A stretch of 64,000 bases of DNA from Solirubrobacterales bacterium. Its GTDB lineage: Bacteria > Actinomycetota > Thermoleophilia > Solirubrobacterales > Solirubrobacteraceae. A model generated the notes under the pieces. It was given only the letters and a program-made list of their open reading frames with translations, was not told the DNA's origin and ran no database searches. Positions 17,021 through 24,234 of this stretch are shown here, one piece after another. Numbering within the stretch: position 1 is the stretch's first letter; each line of letters starts with the position of its first letter. Both the position numbers and the translations under genes were made by a program. The DNA lies in contig JAOPZS010000080.1 in the NCBI GenBank assembly GCA_025963965.1, forward strand, positions 1 through 64,000, in the 5' to 3' direction.

Positions 17021-17635
17021 TTGAGCACCGTCCTCGTGATCTGCGCGCATCCCGACGACGAGGCGATCGGGTGCGGCGGCACGCTGCGCCGCCACGTCCT
17101 CGACGGGGACGAGGTCAGCGTCGTCTTTCTCACCTCCGGCGAGCGCGGCGGACACGGCAGCGAGGACCCGGGTGGGACCCGCGAGCGCGAGGCGCACGAG
17201 GCGGCCGGCGTCCTCGGCATTCAGCGTGTCGAGTTCTGGCGCGAGCCGGATGGTCGCCTGCGAGCGAGTCGCGAGCTGACCGGCCGCCTCGCGGCGCTGA
17301 TCGCGAGGCTCGGTCCGGCGGTGCTGTACGCGCCACACCGCGCCGACGATCACGCCGATCACCGGGCAGCGGCGAGGCTCACGCGTCGTGCGCTCACAGC
17401 CGCCGGACATCACGCGGAGCTGCGCTGCTTTGAGATATGGGCGCCGATCATCGAGATCTCCGCGGTGATCGACATCTCCGCCGTGATCGAGGACAAGCTG
17501 CGCGCGATTCGCTGCTACCGCAGCCAGTGCGCCGTGATGCCGTTCGACGCCGCCTTCGAGGGACTCGCCCGATATCGCGGCGAGATGCACAGCTGGCCGG
17601 GCGGCCCCTACGCGGAGGCGTTCTCCGAACGCTGA
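17021..17635 (+). CDS. PIG-L family (LmbE-like) N-acetyl-sugar deacetylase
   Basis: 204 residues. It carries the metal-binding AHPDDE motif at 9-14 and a second metal/catalytic block DDHADH at 109-114. PIG-L enzymes remove N-acetyl groups from GlcNAc-linked substrates. I take a TTG at 17021 as start because the protein then begins directly at the family's first strand and GGGGCGA lies upstream; the reading frame is open further upstream but is out of phase with family length. It is the last gene of the rightward run and overlaps the next, opposite gene by 28 bp tail to tail. Confidence 0.85.
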   Translation: MSTVLVICAHPDDEAIGCGGTLRRHVLDGDEVSVVFLTSGERGGHGSEDPGGTREREAHEAAGVLGIQRVEFWREPDGRLRASRELTGRLAALIARLGPAVLYAPHRADDHADHRAAARLTRRALTAAGHHAELRCFEIWAPIIEISAVIDISAVIEDKLRAIRCYRSQCAVMPFDAAFEGLARYRGEMHSWPGGPYAEAFSER

Positions 17636-18786
17636 GAGGCGCGCGCTGACAGCGCGCCGTCGAGGATCGCGGCCGCGACCTTGCGCGCGTCGAAATGCGT
17701 CTCCGCGAGCTCGCGTGCCGCGGACCGCTGCCGCTCGTAGTCGCCGGCGATCCTGTTGATGCCATCAGCAGCCTCCTGGAGCGAGCGAAAGCGTGCGAGG
17801 CCGTCGCCGCCATCGAGGGCCGCGTTCGGACCGGTGTGCTGGACGACAGCCGGCCGGCCGCTTGCGAGATAGCACACGGTGCGATCGCTGATCCAGGCGT
17901 TCTGCAACCGCATGCACGAGGGCTTCGCGCAGCTGAACTCGCCCTGTGAGGAGCGCACGTAGTCGCGGTAGGCCTCCGGCGTGGCGGCGACGTCGCGCGT
18001 GTGCCGCAGCCGCCAACCGTGCCCCTCGAGCAGCCCGATGTCGGCTGCGTCGCCTGGGCCCGAGTTGATCGCGAGCTCCAGCGGCGCCGCCACCAGGGGA
18101 GGGAGCGCCGCGTACTCGAGGAACGTCACGCGCTTGTTGTTCTCATACCAGGGCTCTCCTTTGCCATCGGTCATCCACTCGTCCCCCCACCAGCTCGAGA
18201 CGGTTGTGAAGCCACGGCTCGGCGCCTCCTTCGCGAAAGGCCATTGAGCGAGGCTCACGGGCGGGCGGATGTGAAGCCAGTCGAGCCCGCACGAGGGAAA
18301 CCTCGCAGCGGCTGTTCCCACGGTCTCACCGGTCGTGAAGTACACATCGTGATCAGCCACGTGCAGATGCCCCTCGTCGATCCACAGCTGCAGCAGGCCC
18401 GGGTCGATGTCGACGAGGCTCGTCCGCGAGAAGTGGCGCAGCAGGTCGGTATCGATCTCGTAGTGGAAGTTCACCAGCAGCTCGGCCTCGCGAAAGATCC
18501 TCTCCGCCTCGCGCTCGTCGAGCGTGAGATAGCTGCGCCGCTCGTCGCTTTCGCCGGAGTACACGATCAGCCTGTCGCGGAGGCCGGCCCCCTCCAGGCG
18601 GGCCGTCAGAGCCGCGATCCGGTGGGCGTCGGCGGCATGATCGCCGCTGGGTGTGATGCGCTCGAGCCACCAGACGTCACATCCCAGCTCACGCAGTCCG
18701 TGGACGTACTGGACGTACGCAGAGAAGTGCCCCCCGCCGCCGGGGAACTCGACAACCTGGTGCGCCGAGACGACGACCGTCGACAT
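17608..18786 (-). CDS. Uncharacterised glycosyltransferase-like protein (paralogue of 15826-16998)
   Basis: 392 residues. The N-terminus MSTVVVSAHQVVEFPGGGG and the phrase YVQYVHGLRELGCDVWWLERI mirror the first 50 residues of the paralogue at 15826. The C-terminal block from Y273 (YRDYVRSSQGEF, AKPSCMRL, WISDRTVCYLASGRP) aligns almost without gaps to it, while the middle differs. This is probably a GT-B enzyme with the same kind of donor but a different acceptor. It lies 9 bp downstream of the ChbG-like deacetylase on the minus strand, and its 3' end overlaps the PIG-L gene. The exact reaction is unknown. Confidence 0.75.
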   Translation of the reverse strand: MSTVVVSAHQVVEFPGGGGHFSAYVQYVHGLRELGCDVWWLERITPSGDHAADAHRIAALTARLEGAGLRDRLIVYSGESDERRSYLTLDEREAERIFREAELLVNFHYEIDTDLLRHFSRTSLVDIDPGLLQLWIDEGHLHVADHDVYFTTGETVGTAAARFPSCGLDWLHIRPPVSLAQWPFAKEAPSRGFTTVSSWWGDEWMTDGKGEPWYENNKRVTFLEYAALPPLVAAPLELAINSGPGDAADIGLLEGHGWRLRHTRDVAATPEAYRDYVRSSQGEFSCAKPSCMRLQNAWISDRTVCYLASGRPAVVQHTGPNAALDGGDGLARFRSLQEAADGINRIAGDYERQRSAARELAETHFDARKVAAAILDGALSARASQRSENASA

Positions 18787-18795
18787 GGCGCGGAG

Positions 18796-19488
18796 CTAGT
18801 GCCCCCCCGAGGGCGACGGGAGGCTCGCGAAGTTCACGAGCTTGACCCCGATGCGCTCCAGCCGGTCGCGAACGCGCGGATCGCACAGCGTCCTCACCTC
18901 GGCCTCGCGCTCCACCGAGTAGGAGGACTCGAAGCCGTCACCCATGTAGCCCGGATGGCAGCCGAGCTCGGTGATCCCCGGCCCGAGCTCCGCATCGAAC
19001 ATCTCGAGCAGGCTCGCCACGCTGATCTGCTCGAGATGCGTCTCACCATCCCATTGGCCGTAGAAGCTGGAGAAGTAGCGCGCCTGGGAGTGCTCGCGCA
19101 GCGGCCGGCCCAGCTCGGCTGCGAAGGCGACGAACGAATCGCGCAGGCGCGGGTCGCGGTGGATGTTGTGGTGGGAGTCGACATGCGTCGGTCGCGCCCC
19201 CGTGATCTCCTCGAAGCGCGACAACTGCCGGTCGAGCTCGGCACGGCATTCGCTCGGGTCGATCGCCAGCTCGCCTCCCTCGGTCGTGAGCGTCGCGTGG
19301 AGTCCGACGCTGAGCTCAAGCGGATCGGGCAGCTCACCCGCGAGCTGCGCACTGGCCGGCGCATCCACCATCAGGCTTGCGCTGGTCACTACTCCATCGG
19401 CGCAGGCCTCGAGAATGCCCCGGTTGATGCCGGTGCTCGCACCGAGATCGTCGGCGTTGACTATCAGGTACCTGGTGGCGGACTCCAC
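18796..19488 (-). CDS. ChbG/YdjC (HpnK-like) carbohydrate deacetylase
   Basis: 230 residues with family motifs LIVNADDLG (D13-D14), VGLH (H64) and HVDSHHNIH (H106-H110), which coordinate the divalent metal for deacetylating N-acetylated saccharides or lipids. The start is GTG; no strong ribosome binding site is visible. It lies 51 bp downstream of the membrane glycosyltransferase and 9 bp upstream of the glycosyltransferase-like gene, forming a leftward trio. It is the second, structurally unrelated deacetylase within 2.5 kb. Confidence 0.88.
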   Translation of the reverse strand: MESATRYLIVNADDLGASTGINRGILEACADGVVTSASLMVDAPASAQLAGELPDPLELSVGLHATLTTEGGELAIDPSECRAELDRQLSRFEEITGARPTHVDSHHNIHRDPRLRDSFVAFAAELGRPLREHSQARYFSSFYGQWDGETHLEQISVASLLEMFDAELGPGITELGCHPGYMGDGFESSYSVEREAEVRTLCDPRVRDRLERIGVKLVNFASLPSPSGGH

Positions 19489-19539
19489 GGCGATCAGGGC
19501 CTCGGGCGGGCCGCGAACTCTATCCGAGCGAGGCCGCTT

Positions 19540-21147
19540 CTAGCCGGTGCAGCCGCTCGCTCGCATCGCCCAGACGCCGATGCTCTCACGCGCCTCCACG
19601 TGACAGTGGGCGCGCGCCCATGCCATCGCGGCCCCCGTTCTCGGGTCGCTCTGGAGCTGTGTGTCGACTTCCGAGACGATCAGCCAGACAGTTCCGGCGC
19701 CGCGCCGCGCGAGGGCGGCGATCGTCGCGGCGCTCGGCGGCCCGTTCGGGACGCTGCCGTATCCGGTCCGGTCCTTGAACCCGGCCACGCCGGCGGGGAG
19801 CGGCAGGTCGCGCCATTCCTGGACGATCAGCTCCCCGTCGGTGGCCTTGAAGTCGCGGTCGTAGTACCCGAGCGAGGGCAGCACCTGGGCGCTGTCGATG
19901 ATCGTCGGCTGACCCGCTGGGCGCTCGGCGCTGAGCCACGCCGCGACCGGCCGCCAGTCCTGCTGGACCTCGTCCCGCTGCCGGGCGTCGGCGAACACGG
20001 CGAGCGCCGCGAGCGCCGCGACGCAGGCGGCGGCCGGGACCATCGCGCGCGGACTGTCCCAGATGCGCTCGGCGGCGAGCCCCGCCAGCAGGCACAGGCC
20101 CGGCACCGACAGGATCACGTAGCGAGGCCAGAACAGCGGCTCCACGAAGGAGACCGCCAGCAGCGCCACTGTGGGCAACAGCCCCCAGGTCGCCGCGACC
20201 ACCATCGCCGAGCGCTCGCGCGCCATCGCCGCGCCACGGGCGCGCAGGAGCGCCACCCCGACCAGCACGAGCCCCACGAGCAGGGTGAGCCAGCCGACGG
20301 CGCTGACTTTGGCGAACCCCGCGCTGAATTCCTGCAGCGCCAGTTCCGCCAGCGCACGATCTGTTTTGGGCAGCCAGTAGAGGGCGTTTCTCCTGGAGCG
20401 GGAGATCGAGGCGAACACGAGCAGCGGCAGGCAGCAGACGAGCAGCGCGAGCAGGGACCGCAGCCACGCCCGCAGCGCGGCGGGGCCGGCTTTGCGCGCC
20501 AGCAGAGCCTGCGCGGGCAGCGCCAGGGGTGCGGCGAACAGGTCGCAATAGGCCAGCGCGGCCATCGCCGCGACGTAGCCGACCCACGCCGCCCGTCCGC
20601 CCCGGACGTCGGCGGCTTGGCCTCCCGCCTCACCGTGTACGGATAGCGCGCGCGCCAGCGCTCCGAATGCCAGGCATGCGGCGAGCACGGTGAACGAGTA
20701 CGCACGCGCCTCCTGGCTGTACCAGACCGCCATCGGGTTGACCGCCAGCAGCCCGGCTGCGACCCATGCCACGCGCCGGCCTCCGAACTGCCGGGCGCAC
20801 CACCACAGCGCGGGCACGCTCGCCGCACCGGCGAGAACGGACGGCAGGCGCACGAGCTCCACGCTTGTTCCGAACAACCGGGTCAGCGGCCACAGGACGA
20901 TCGAGTACAGCGTGCCGTTCGCTTCGTATGCGAACAGCGTCACCATCTGGCCGAGGCTGCGCTGGGAGAGCGCGAGCGAGTAGGACTCGTCGTTGAAGAG
21001 GCTGCGCGAGAGGCTGGTCGTCCGTAACGCAAACGCGATCACACTCAGCGCGAGCAATGCCGCCAGCTCGTTGGGTGAAATTTTCGACGCGGGGCGCGGG
21101 CGCGGCGCCGCGTCGGGTCGGTTCAGTAACTGCACATCGCCAGACAC
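19540..21147 (-). CDS. ArnT/GT39-like polyprenyl-phosphate-sugar membrane glycosyltransferase
   Basis: 535 residues with about ten hydrophobic helices. The first periplasmic loop contains FNDESYSLALSQ, matching the acidic DE of GT-C enzymes of the PMT/ArnT type, and VWYSQEARAYS follows in the next loop. Such enzymes use polyprenyl-phosphate-linked sugars on the outer face of the membrane. A non-membrane C-terminal 120 residues completes the protein. The start is GTG at 21147. It heads the leftward trio and would supply the extracellular glycosylation step for the cluster. Confidence 0.85.
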   Translation of the reverse strand: MSGDVQLLNRPDAAPRPRPASKISPNELAALLALSVIAFALRTTSLSRSLFNDESYSLALSQRSLGQMVTLFAYEANGTLYSIVLWPLTRLFGTSVELVRLPSVLAGAASVPALWWCARQFGGRRVAWVAAGLLAVNPMAVWYSQEARAYSFTVLAACLAFGALARALSVHGEAGGQAADVRGGRAAWVGYVAAMAALAYCDLFAAPLALPAQALLARKAGPAALRAWLRSLLALLVCCLPLLVFASISRSRRNALYWLPKTDRALAELALQEFSAGFAKVSAVGWLTLLVGLVLVGVALLRARGAAMARERSAMVVAATWGLLPTVALLAVSFVEPLFWPRYVILSVPGLCLLAGLAAERIWDSPRAMVPAAACVAALAALAVFADARQRDEVQQDWRPVAAWLSAERPAGQPTIIDSAQVLPSLGYYDRDFKATDGELIVQEWRDLPLPAGVAGFKDRTGYGSVPNGPPSAATIAALARRGAGTVWLIVSEVDTQLQSDPRTGAAMAWARAHCHVEARESIGVWAMRASGCTG

Positions 21148-21230
21148 CGGCGCAGCGTACCGGTGTGATCCCGCGTATGTGAATCGCCTGCTGGATCACG
21201 GGCGCCGCGCGCGCCCCGTCGGCCAGGTGC

Positions 21231-21623
21231 TCAGCGCCCCGCCACACCCGCCGGCAGCAGCGCCTGGAAACTCCGATCGAGCTGGCTGACGATGTCCTCG
21301 AACTCACCGGGGGAGACGGCGTCGGAGAGTGCCGCGAAGACCGCTCGGACGTGCTCGCGCGCCTCCTCCGGCGAGGCGCCCTCCCGATCTGCGACACGCG
21401 CGACGAACTCCTCGGCGTTCCAGTGGACGCCGGCCCCGGCGCCCGTCGTCAACGCCACCGTCTCCTTCAGCTCCTCCGGAAGCTGCGAGGCAAGGTCGTA
21501 GGGCTCACCGCCCGCCAGGCGCTGCGCCAGCGTGTTCAGCGTCGCTCGCACCGCCTTTTCAGCCTGCTGCCTGTCGAGGCCTGTGCGCTCCCGCACGTCT
21601 TTCATGAAGTCGCCGTACTGCAT
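21231..21623 (-). CDS. DUF2267 domain protein
   Basis: 130 residues. The sequence MQYGDFMKDVRERTGLDRQQ followed by AEKAVRATLNTLAQRLAGGE is the hallmark of DUF2267, small helical proteins frequent in actinobacteria and often near stress genes. The ATG at 21623 has an excellent GGAGGT ribosome binding site, so the longer frame starting at 21680 is rejected. Function unknown. No partner gene is evident; the next gene upstream is separated by a strong hairpin. Confidence 0.85.
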   Translation of the reverse strand: MQYGDFMKDVRERTGLDRQQAEKAVRATLNTLAQRLAGGEPYDLASQLPEELKETVALTTGAGAGVHWNAEEFVARVADREGASPEEAREHVRAVFAALSDAVSPGEFEDIVSQLDRSFQALLPAGVAGR

Positions 21624-21775
21624 CTCGACCTCCTTCGAATCGCAGTGTGGGCTACGTCTGCCCAGAAGCAGGCCCGTCAAACCCCCGTCACCCGACGTGC
21701 TGTGCGGGCACTCACGAGGTCCAGGTGGTCCTACGTGAGCCCGTTCGCCGGGCGCCCGGGAGGCCTGATCGACGG

Positions 21776-21808
21776 CCGCAGGGCGCGCGTCCTCAGCGCG
21801 CCCTGCGG
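21776..21808 (-). terminator. Perfect 13-bp inverted repeat, likely terminator of the aldose epimerase gene
   Basis: CCGCAGGGCGCGC (21776-21788) and its exact reverse complement (21796-21808) flank the 7-base loop GTCCTCA. It begins 9 bp after the stop of the minus-strand epimerase gene. There is no T-tract, which is common for hairpin terminators in very GC-rich actinobacteria. Confidence 0.6.
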
Positions 21809-21816
21809 AGCATCCG

Positions 21817-23082
21817 TCAATGAGCTGTCGAGAACGCGTAGATCGTGCTCGAGGTGAACGTCTGCCCGGGGTTCAGGACGGTCGTCGGGAAGCCCGGTTG
21901 GTTGGGCGAGTCGGGGTAGTGCTGGGTCTCCAGCGTGAACGCGTCGGACTGGCGATAGGTGCGCCCGCTGGTCCCGACGAGCTCACCGGCCAGGAAGTTG
22001 CCCGTGTAGAGCTGCACCCCCGGTTCGGTCGTGTATGTGCTCAGCACGCGGCCGCTGTACGGATCGAACGCACGGGCGGCCAGGTCCAGGCCGGAGCGGT
22101 CGCGGTTCAGCACCCAGTTGAAGTCGTAGCCGTGCGCCAGGACCATCTGTTCAAAGCCGCTGTTGATGTCCCGGCCGATCGGCTTCGGCCTCGTGAAGTC
22201 GAGCGGTGTTCCGGCGACGGGCGCCAGCTGCCCGGTCGGGATCAGGTTCGTGTTGACCGGCGTGTACCTGTCGGCGTTGAGCCACAGGACCTGGTTGTTG
22301 ACGGTTCCCGTCCCCTCCCCGGCAAGGTTGAAGTACGAGTGGTTCGTGAGGTTGATCACCGTCGGCTTGTCGGTGCTCGCCCTGTAGTCGATGCGCAGGG
22401 CGTTCCATCGGCTCAGCGTGTAGGTGACGGTGTTGGTGACTGTGCCCGGGAAGCCGTTGTGAGCATCCGGGTCGCTGTACGTGAGCCGCAGCGACGCGCC
22501 CCATGGGCCGCTCGACGGGGTCGCCTGCCAGACCTGCGTGTTGTAGGCGCCCGGACCGCCGTGCAGGGTGTTGGTGCCGTTGTTCTGCGGCAGGTGGTAG
22601 GTAACGCCGTTCAACGAGAACTGACCACCGGCGATCCGGTTCGCATAGCGCCCGACGATCGCTCCGAAGTACGTCGTCCCTGAGCCGCCGGACGGTTGCG
22701 GGTAGACGTTGTTCTGCACGTAGCCGGCGAGATCTTTGAATCCCAACGCCACGTCAGCGGGCCTGCCGAAACGGTCCGGGACGTTGATCGCCTGGACGAT
22801 GCCGCCGTAGTTGGAGATGTTCACGCTCATCCCGTTGCCGTTGGAGAGCGTGTAGAGGTTGACGGTCTGCCCGCCGACGGTGCCCCACGGCCGGCTCGTG
22901 ATGTTGAAGGAGCCCGGGCCGGGGCTCTCGTGCCAGCTGCGATGTGCGCGGCCGTGGCGCTTTCCGCTGTTCGCGGCGCCGGCGCGCGCGACGGCTGCGG
23001 CGATGACCGTCGCGGGCGCGACCGCCGCGGCTGCCGTCAGGGTGAGCGCGAGAGCTGTGCCCCTCGCGACGATCCGTGACAT
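21817..23082 (-). CDS. Secreted aldose 1-epimerase (galactose mutarotase family)
   Basis: 421 residues with an N-terminal signal peptide (about 1-38, Arg then a long Ala-rich hydrophobic core). The mature part has mutarotase landmarks: YFGAIVGRYANRIAGG, LHGGPGAYNTQVW, the catalytic-His region NLTNHSYFNL, and FTLETQHYPDSPNQPGFP with the presumed catalytic Glu. It interconverts alpha and beta anomers of hexoses outside the cytoplasm. It appears monocistronic, with a hairpin terminator behind it and a 270-bp gap in front shared with the molybdate-type operon. Confidence 0.92.
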   Translation of the reverse strand: MSRIVARGTALALTLTAAAAVAPATVIAAAVARAGAANSGKRHGRAHRSWHESPGPGSFNITSRPWGTVGGQTVNLYTLSNGNGMSVNISNYGGIVQAINVPDRFGRPADVALGFKDLAGYVQNNVYPQPSGGSGTTYFGAIVGRYANRIAGGQFSLNGVTYHLPQNNGTNTLHGGPGAYNTQVWQATPSSGPWGASLRLTYSDPDAHNGFPGTVTNTVTYTLSRWNALRIDYRASTDKPTVINLTNHSYFNLAGEGTGTVNNQVLWLNADRYTPVNTNLIPTGQLAPVAGTPLDFTRPKPIGRDINSGFEQMVLAHGYDFNWVLNRDRSGLDLAARAFDPYSGRVLSTYTTEPGVQLYTGNFLAGELVGTSGRTYRQSDAFTLETQHYPDSPNQPGFPTTVLNPGQTFTSSTIYAFSTAH

Positions 23083-23352
23083 GACGTCCTCCCTCGGTTC
23101 GACTGGCTCTGCACTGGTGGTATGTGCGCGTTACCCCCGAGCGACGCCGGTATTCAACGACACGTGCGCCCCGAACCTGCTGCCCATGCGGCAGCTAGGA
23201 ACTGAGCCGAGAAGCGCCCAGCACCTCTGTGCGGCGCGATTTAGAGATTCCCCCCGTTGTTCGGCTCTGCATGTAGCATCTCGAGGCGAACGGGTAGCTC
23301 TCGTCCTGGAGGTCGCTTACGATTGCCGGCGCCGACTTTGCATAGGCAGTAT
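23083..23352. promoter_or_regulatory. Divergent leader between epimerase and molybdate-type operon, with two hairpins
   Basis: This 270-bp region holds two stems on the plus strand: 23177-23194 (7 bp, one G-U, loop CCAT) and 23214-23237 (GCGCC/GGCGC plus GCAC/GTGC with a 2-base bulge). The second is followed by an AT-richer stretch and then about 115 bases to the binding-protein start. It must contain both promoters. I could not match it to a known riboswitch consensus. Confidence 0.35.
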
Positions 23353-24234
23353 TTGAAGACATCGATCGCGGTCGCGGCAGCGGCGCTGCTCGTGGCGCTG
23401 CCCGCGGGGTCCGTCGCGCATGCACAGGTCTCGGCGAAGGCCGCCGGGAAGGCACCGGTGTCGGTGCTGTTCGCCGGCTCGCTCGTCAACTACGCCGAAC
23501 ACGACCTCGGACCGGCCTTCCAGCGCGCCGCCGGATACAGCTTCGAGGGGTTCGGAGGAGGCTCGACCGAACTCGCGAACGAGATCAAGGGCGGCGTCCG
23601 GCAGGGTGACGTGTTCCTGAGCGCCTCGGCCACGGCGGACAGGGCCTTGGAAGGCTCGCGAAACGGCAACTGGGTGTCCTGGTACTCCTCGTTCATGGCC
23701 TCGCCGCTCGTGCTGGCGTACAACCCGCGCAGCAGGTTCGGCGCGGAGCTTGCCCACGGGAAGCCCTGGTATCAGGTGCTGACGCAGCGAGGGATCCGCG
23801 TCGGGCGGACCGACCCGAAGCTCGACCCCAAGGGAGTGCTGAGCGCTGAAGCGATCAGCGGCGCAGCGAGCAAGCTCCGCCTCCCGGCGCTGGCACGCGC
23901 AGAGGCGCGCTTCGAAACGTTCCCGGAGACGACCCTCGTCGGGCGGATGCAGGCCGGGCAGCTCGACGCCGGCTTCTTCTACGCGGTCGAGGCGAAGACC
24001 GCGAAGCTGGCGACGGTCAGCCTGGCCCCGGTGTACAAGTACGCCGAATACACCATCACGATCCTCAATCGGGCGCCTGATCGCGCAGGCGCGGCGAGCT
24101 TCCTCGGATATCTGCTGAGCGCCGATCGAAGCTACACGCTGAGGAAGGACGGGCTGAACCCGATGAAGCCACGATTCTCGGGCAGTCGCACCGCGGTGCC
24201 CGCGGCGCTGCGCAAGCTCGTGGGCACGCACTGA
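23353..24234 (+). CDS. Molybdate/tungstate-type ABC transporter substrate-binding protein
   Basis: About 293 residues with a signal peptide (LKTSIAVAAAALLVALPAGS then VAHA). The mature protein begins with PVSVLFAGSLVNYAEHDLGPAF and continues with a GGGSTELANEIKGG segment, as in WtpA/ModA-like oxyanion-binding proteins; a FFYAVEAK segment occurs later. The start is uncertain: TTG at 23353 or TTG at 23338, both giving a good signal peptide. It is first in the operon with a fused permease-ATPase and a MerR/TOBE gene, which strongly supports molybdate or tungstate uptake. Anion preference cannot be read from the sequence. Confidence 0.85.
   Translation: MKTSIAVAAAALLVALPAGSVAHAQVSAKAAGKAPVSVLFAGSLVNYAEHDLGPAFQRAAGYSFEGFGGGSTELANEIKGGVRQGDVFLSASATADRALEGSRNGNWVSWYSSFMASPLVLAYNPRSRFGAELAHGKPWYQVLTQRGIRVGRTDPKLDPKGVLSAEAISGAASKLRLPALARAEARFETFPETTLVGRMQAGQLDAGFFYAVEAKTAKLATVSLAPVYKYAEYTITILNRAPDRAGAASFLGYLLSADRSYTLRKDGLNPMKPRFSGSRTAVPAALRKLVGTH

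Noticed and set aside
12456..17635. Possible mycothiol biosynthesis genes (acyltransferase, GT4, PIG-L)
   Set aside because: The enzyme classes overlap with MshA, MshB and MshD, but there is no MshC-like ligase here. The acyltransferase is CelD-like, and the neighbours point to a polysaccharide or glycolipid.
18001..20646. 881-codon plus-strand frame across three minus-strand genes
   Set aside because: It spans the GT-like, ChbG-like and ArnT-like genes on the other strand and has no domain of its own.
23083..23352. Moco or tungsten-cofactor riboswitch
   Set aside because: Stems exist but I could not match the conserved core by eye, so I list only a structured leader.
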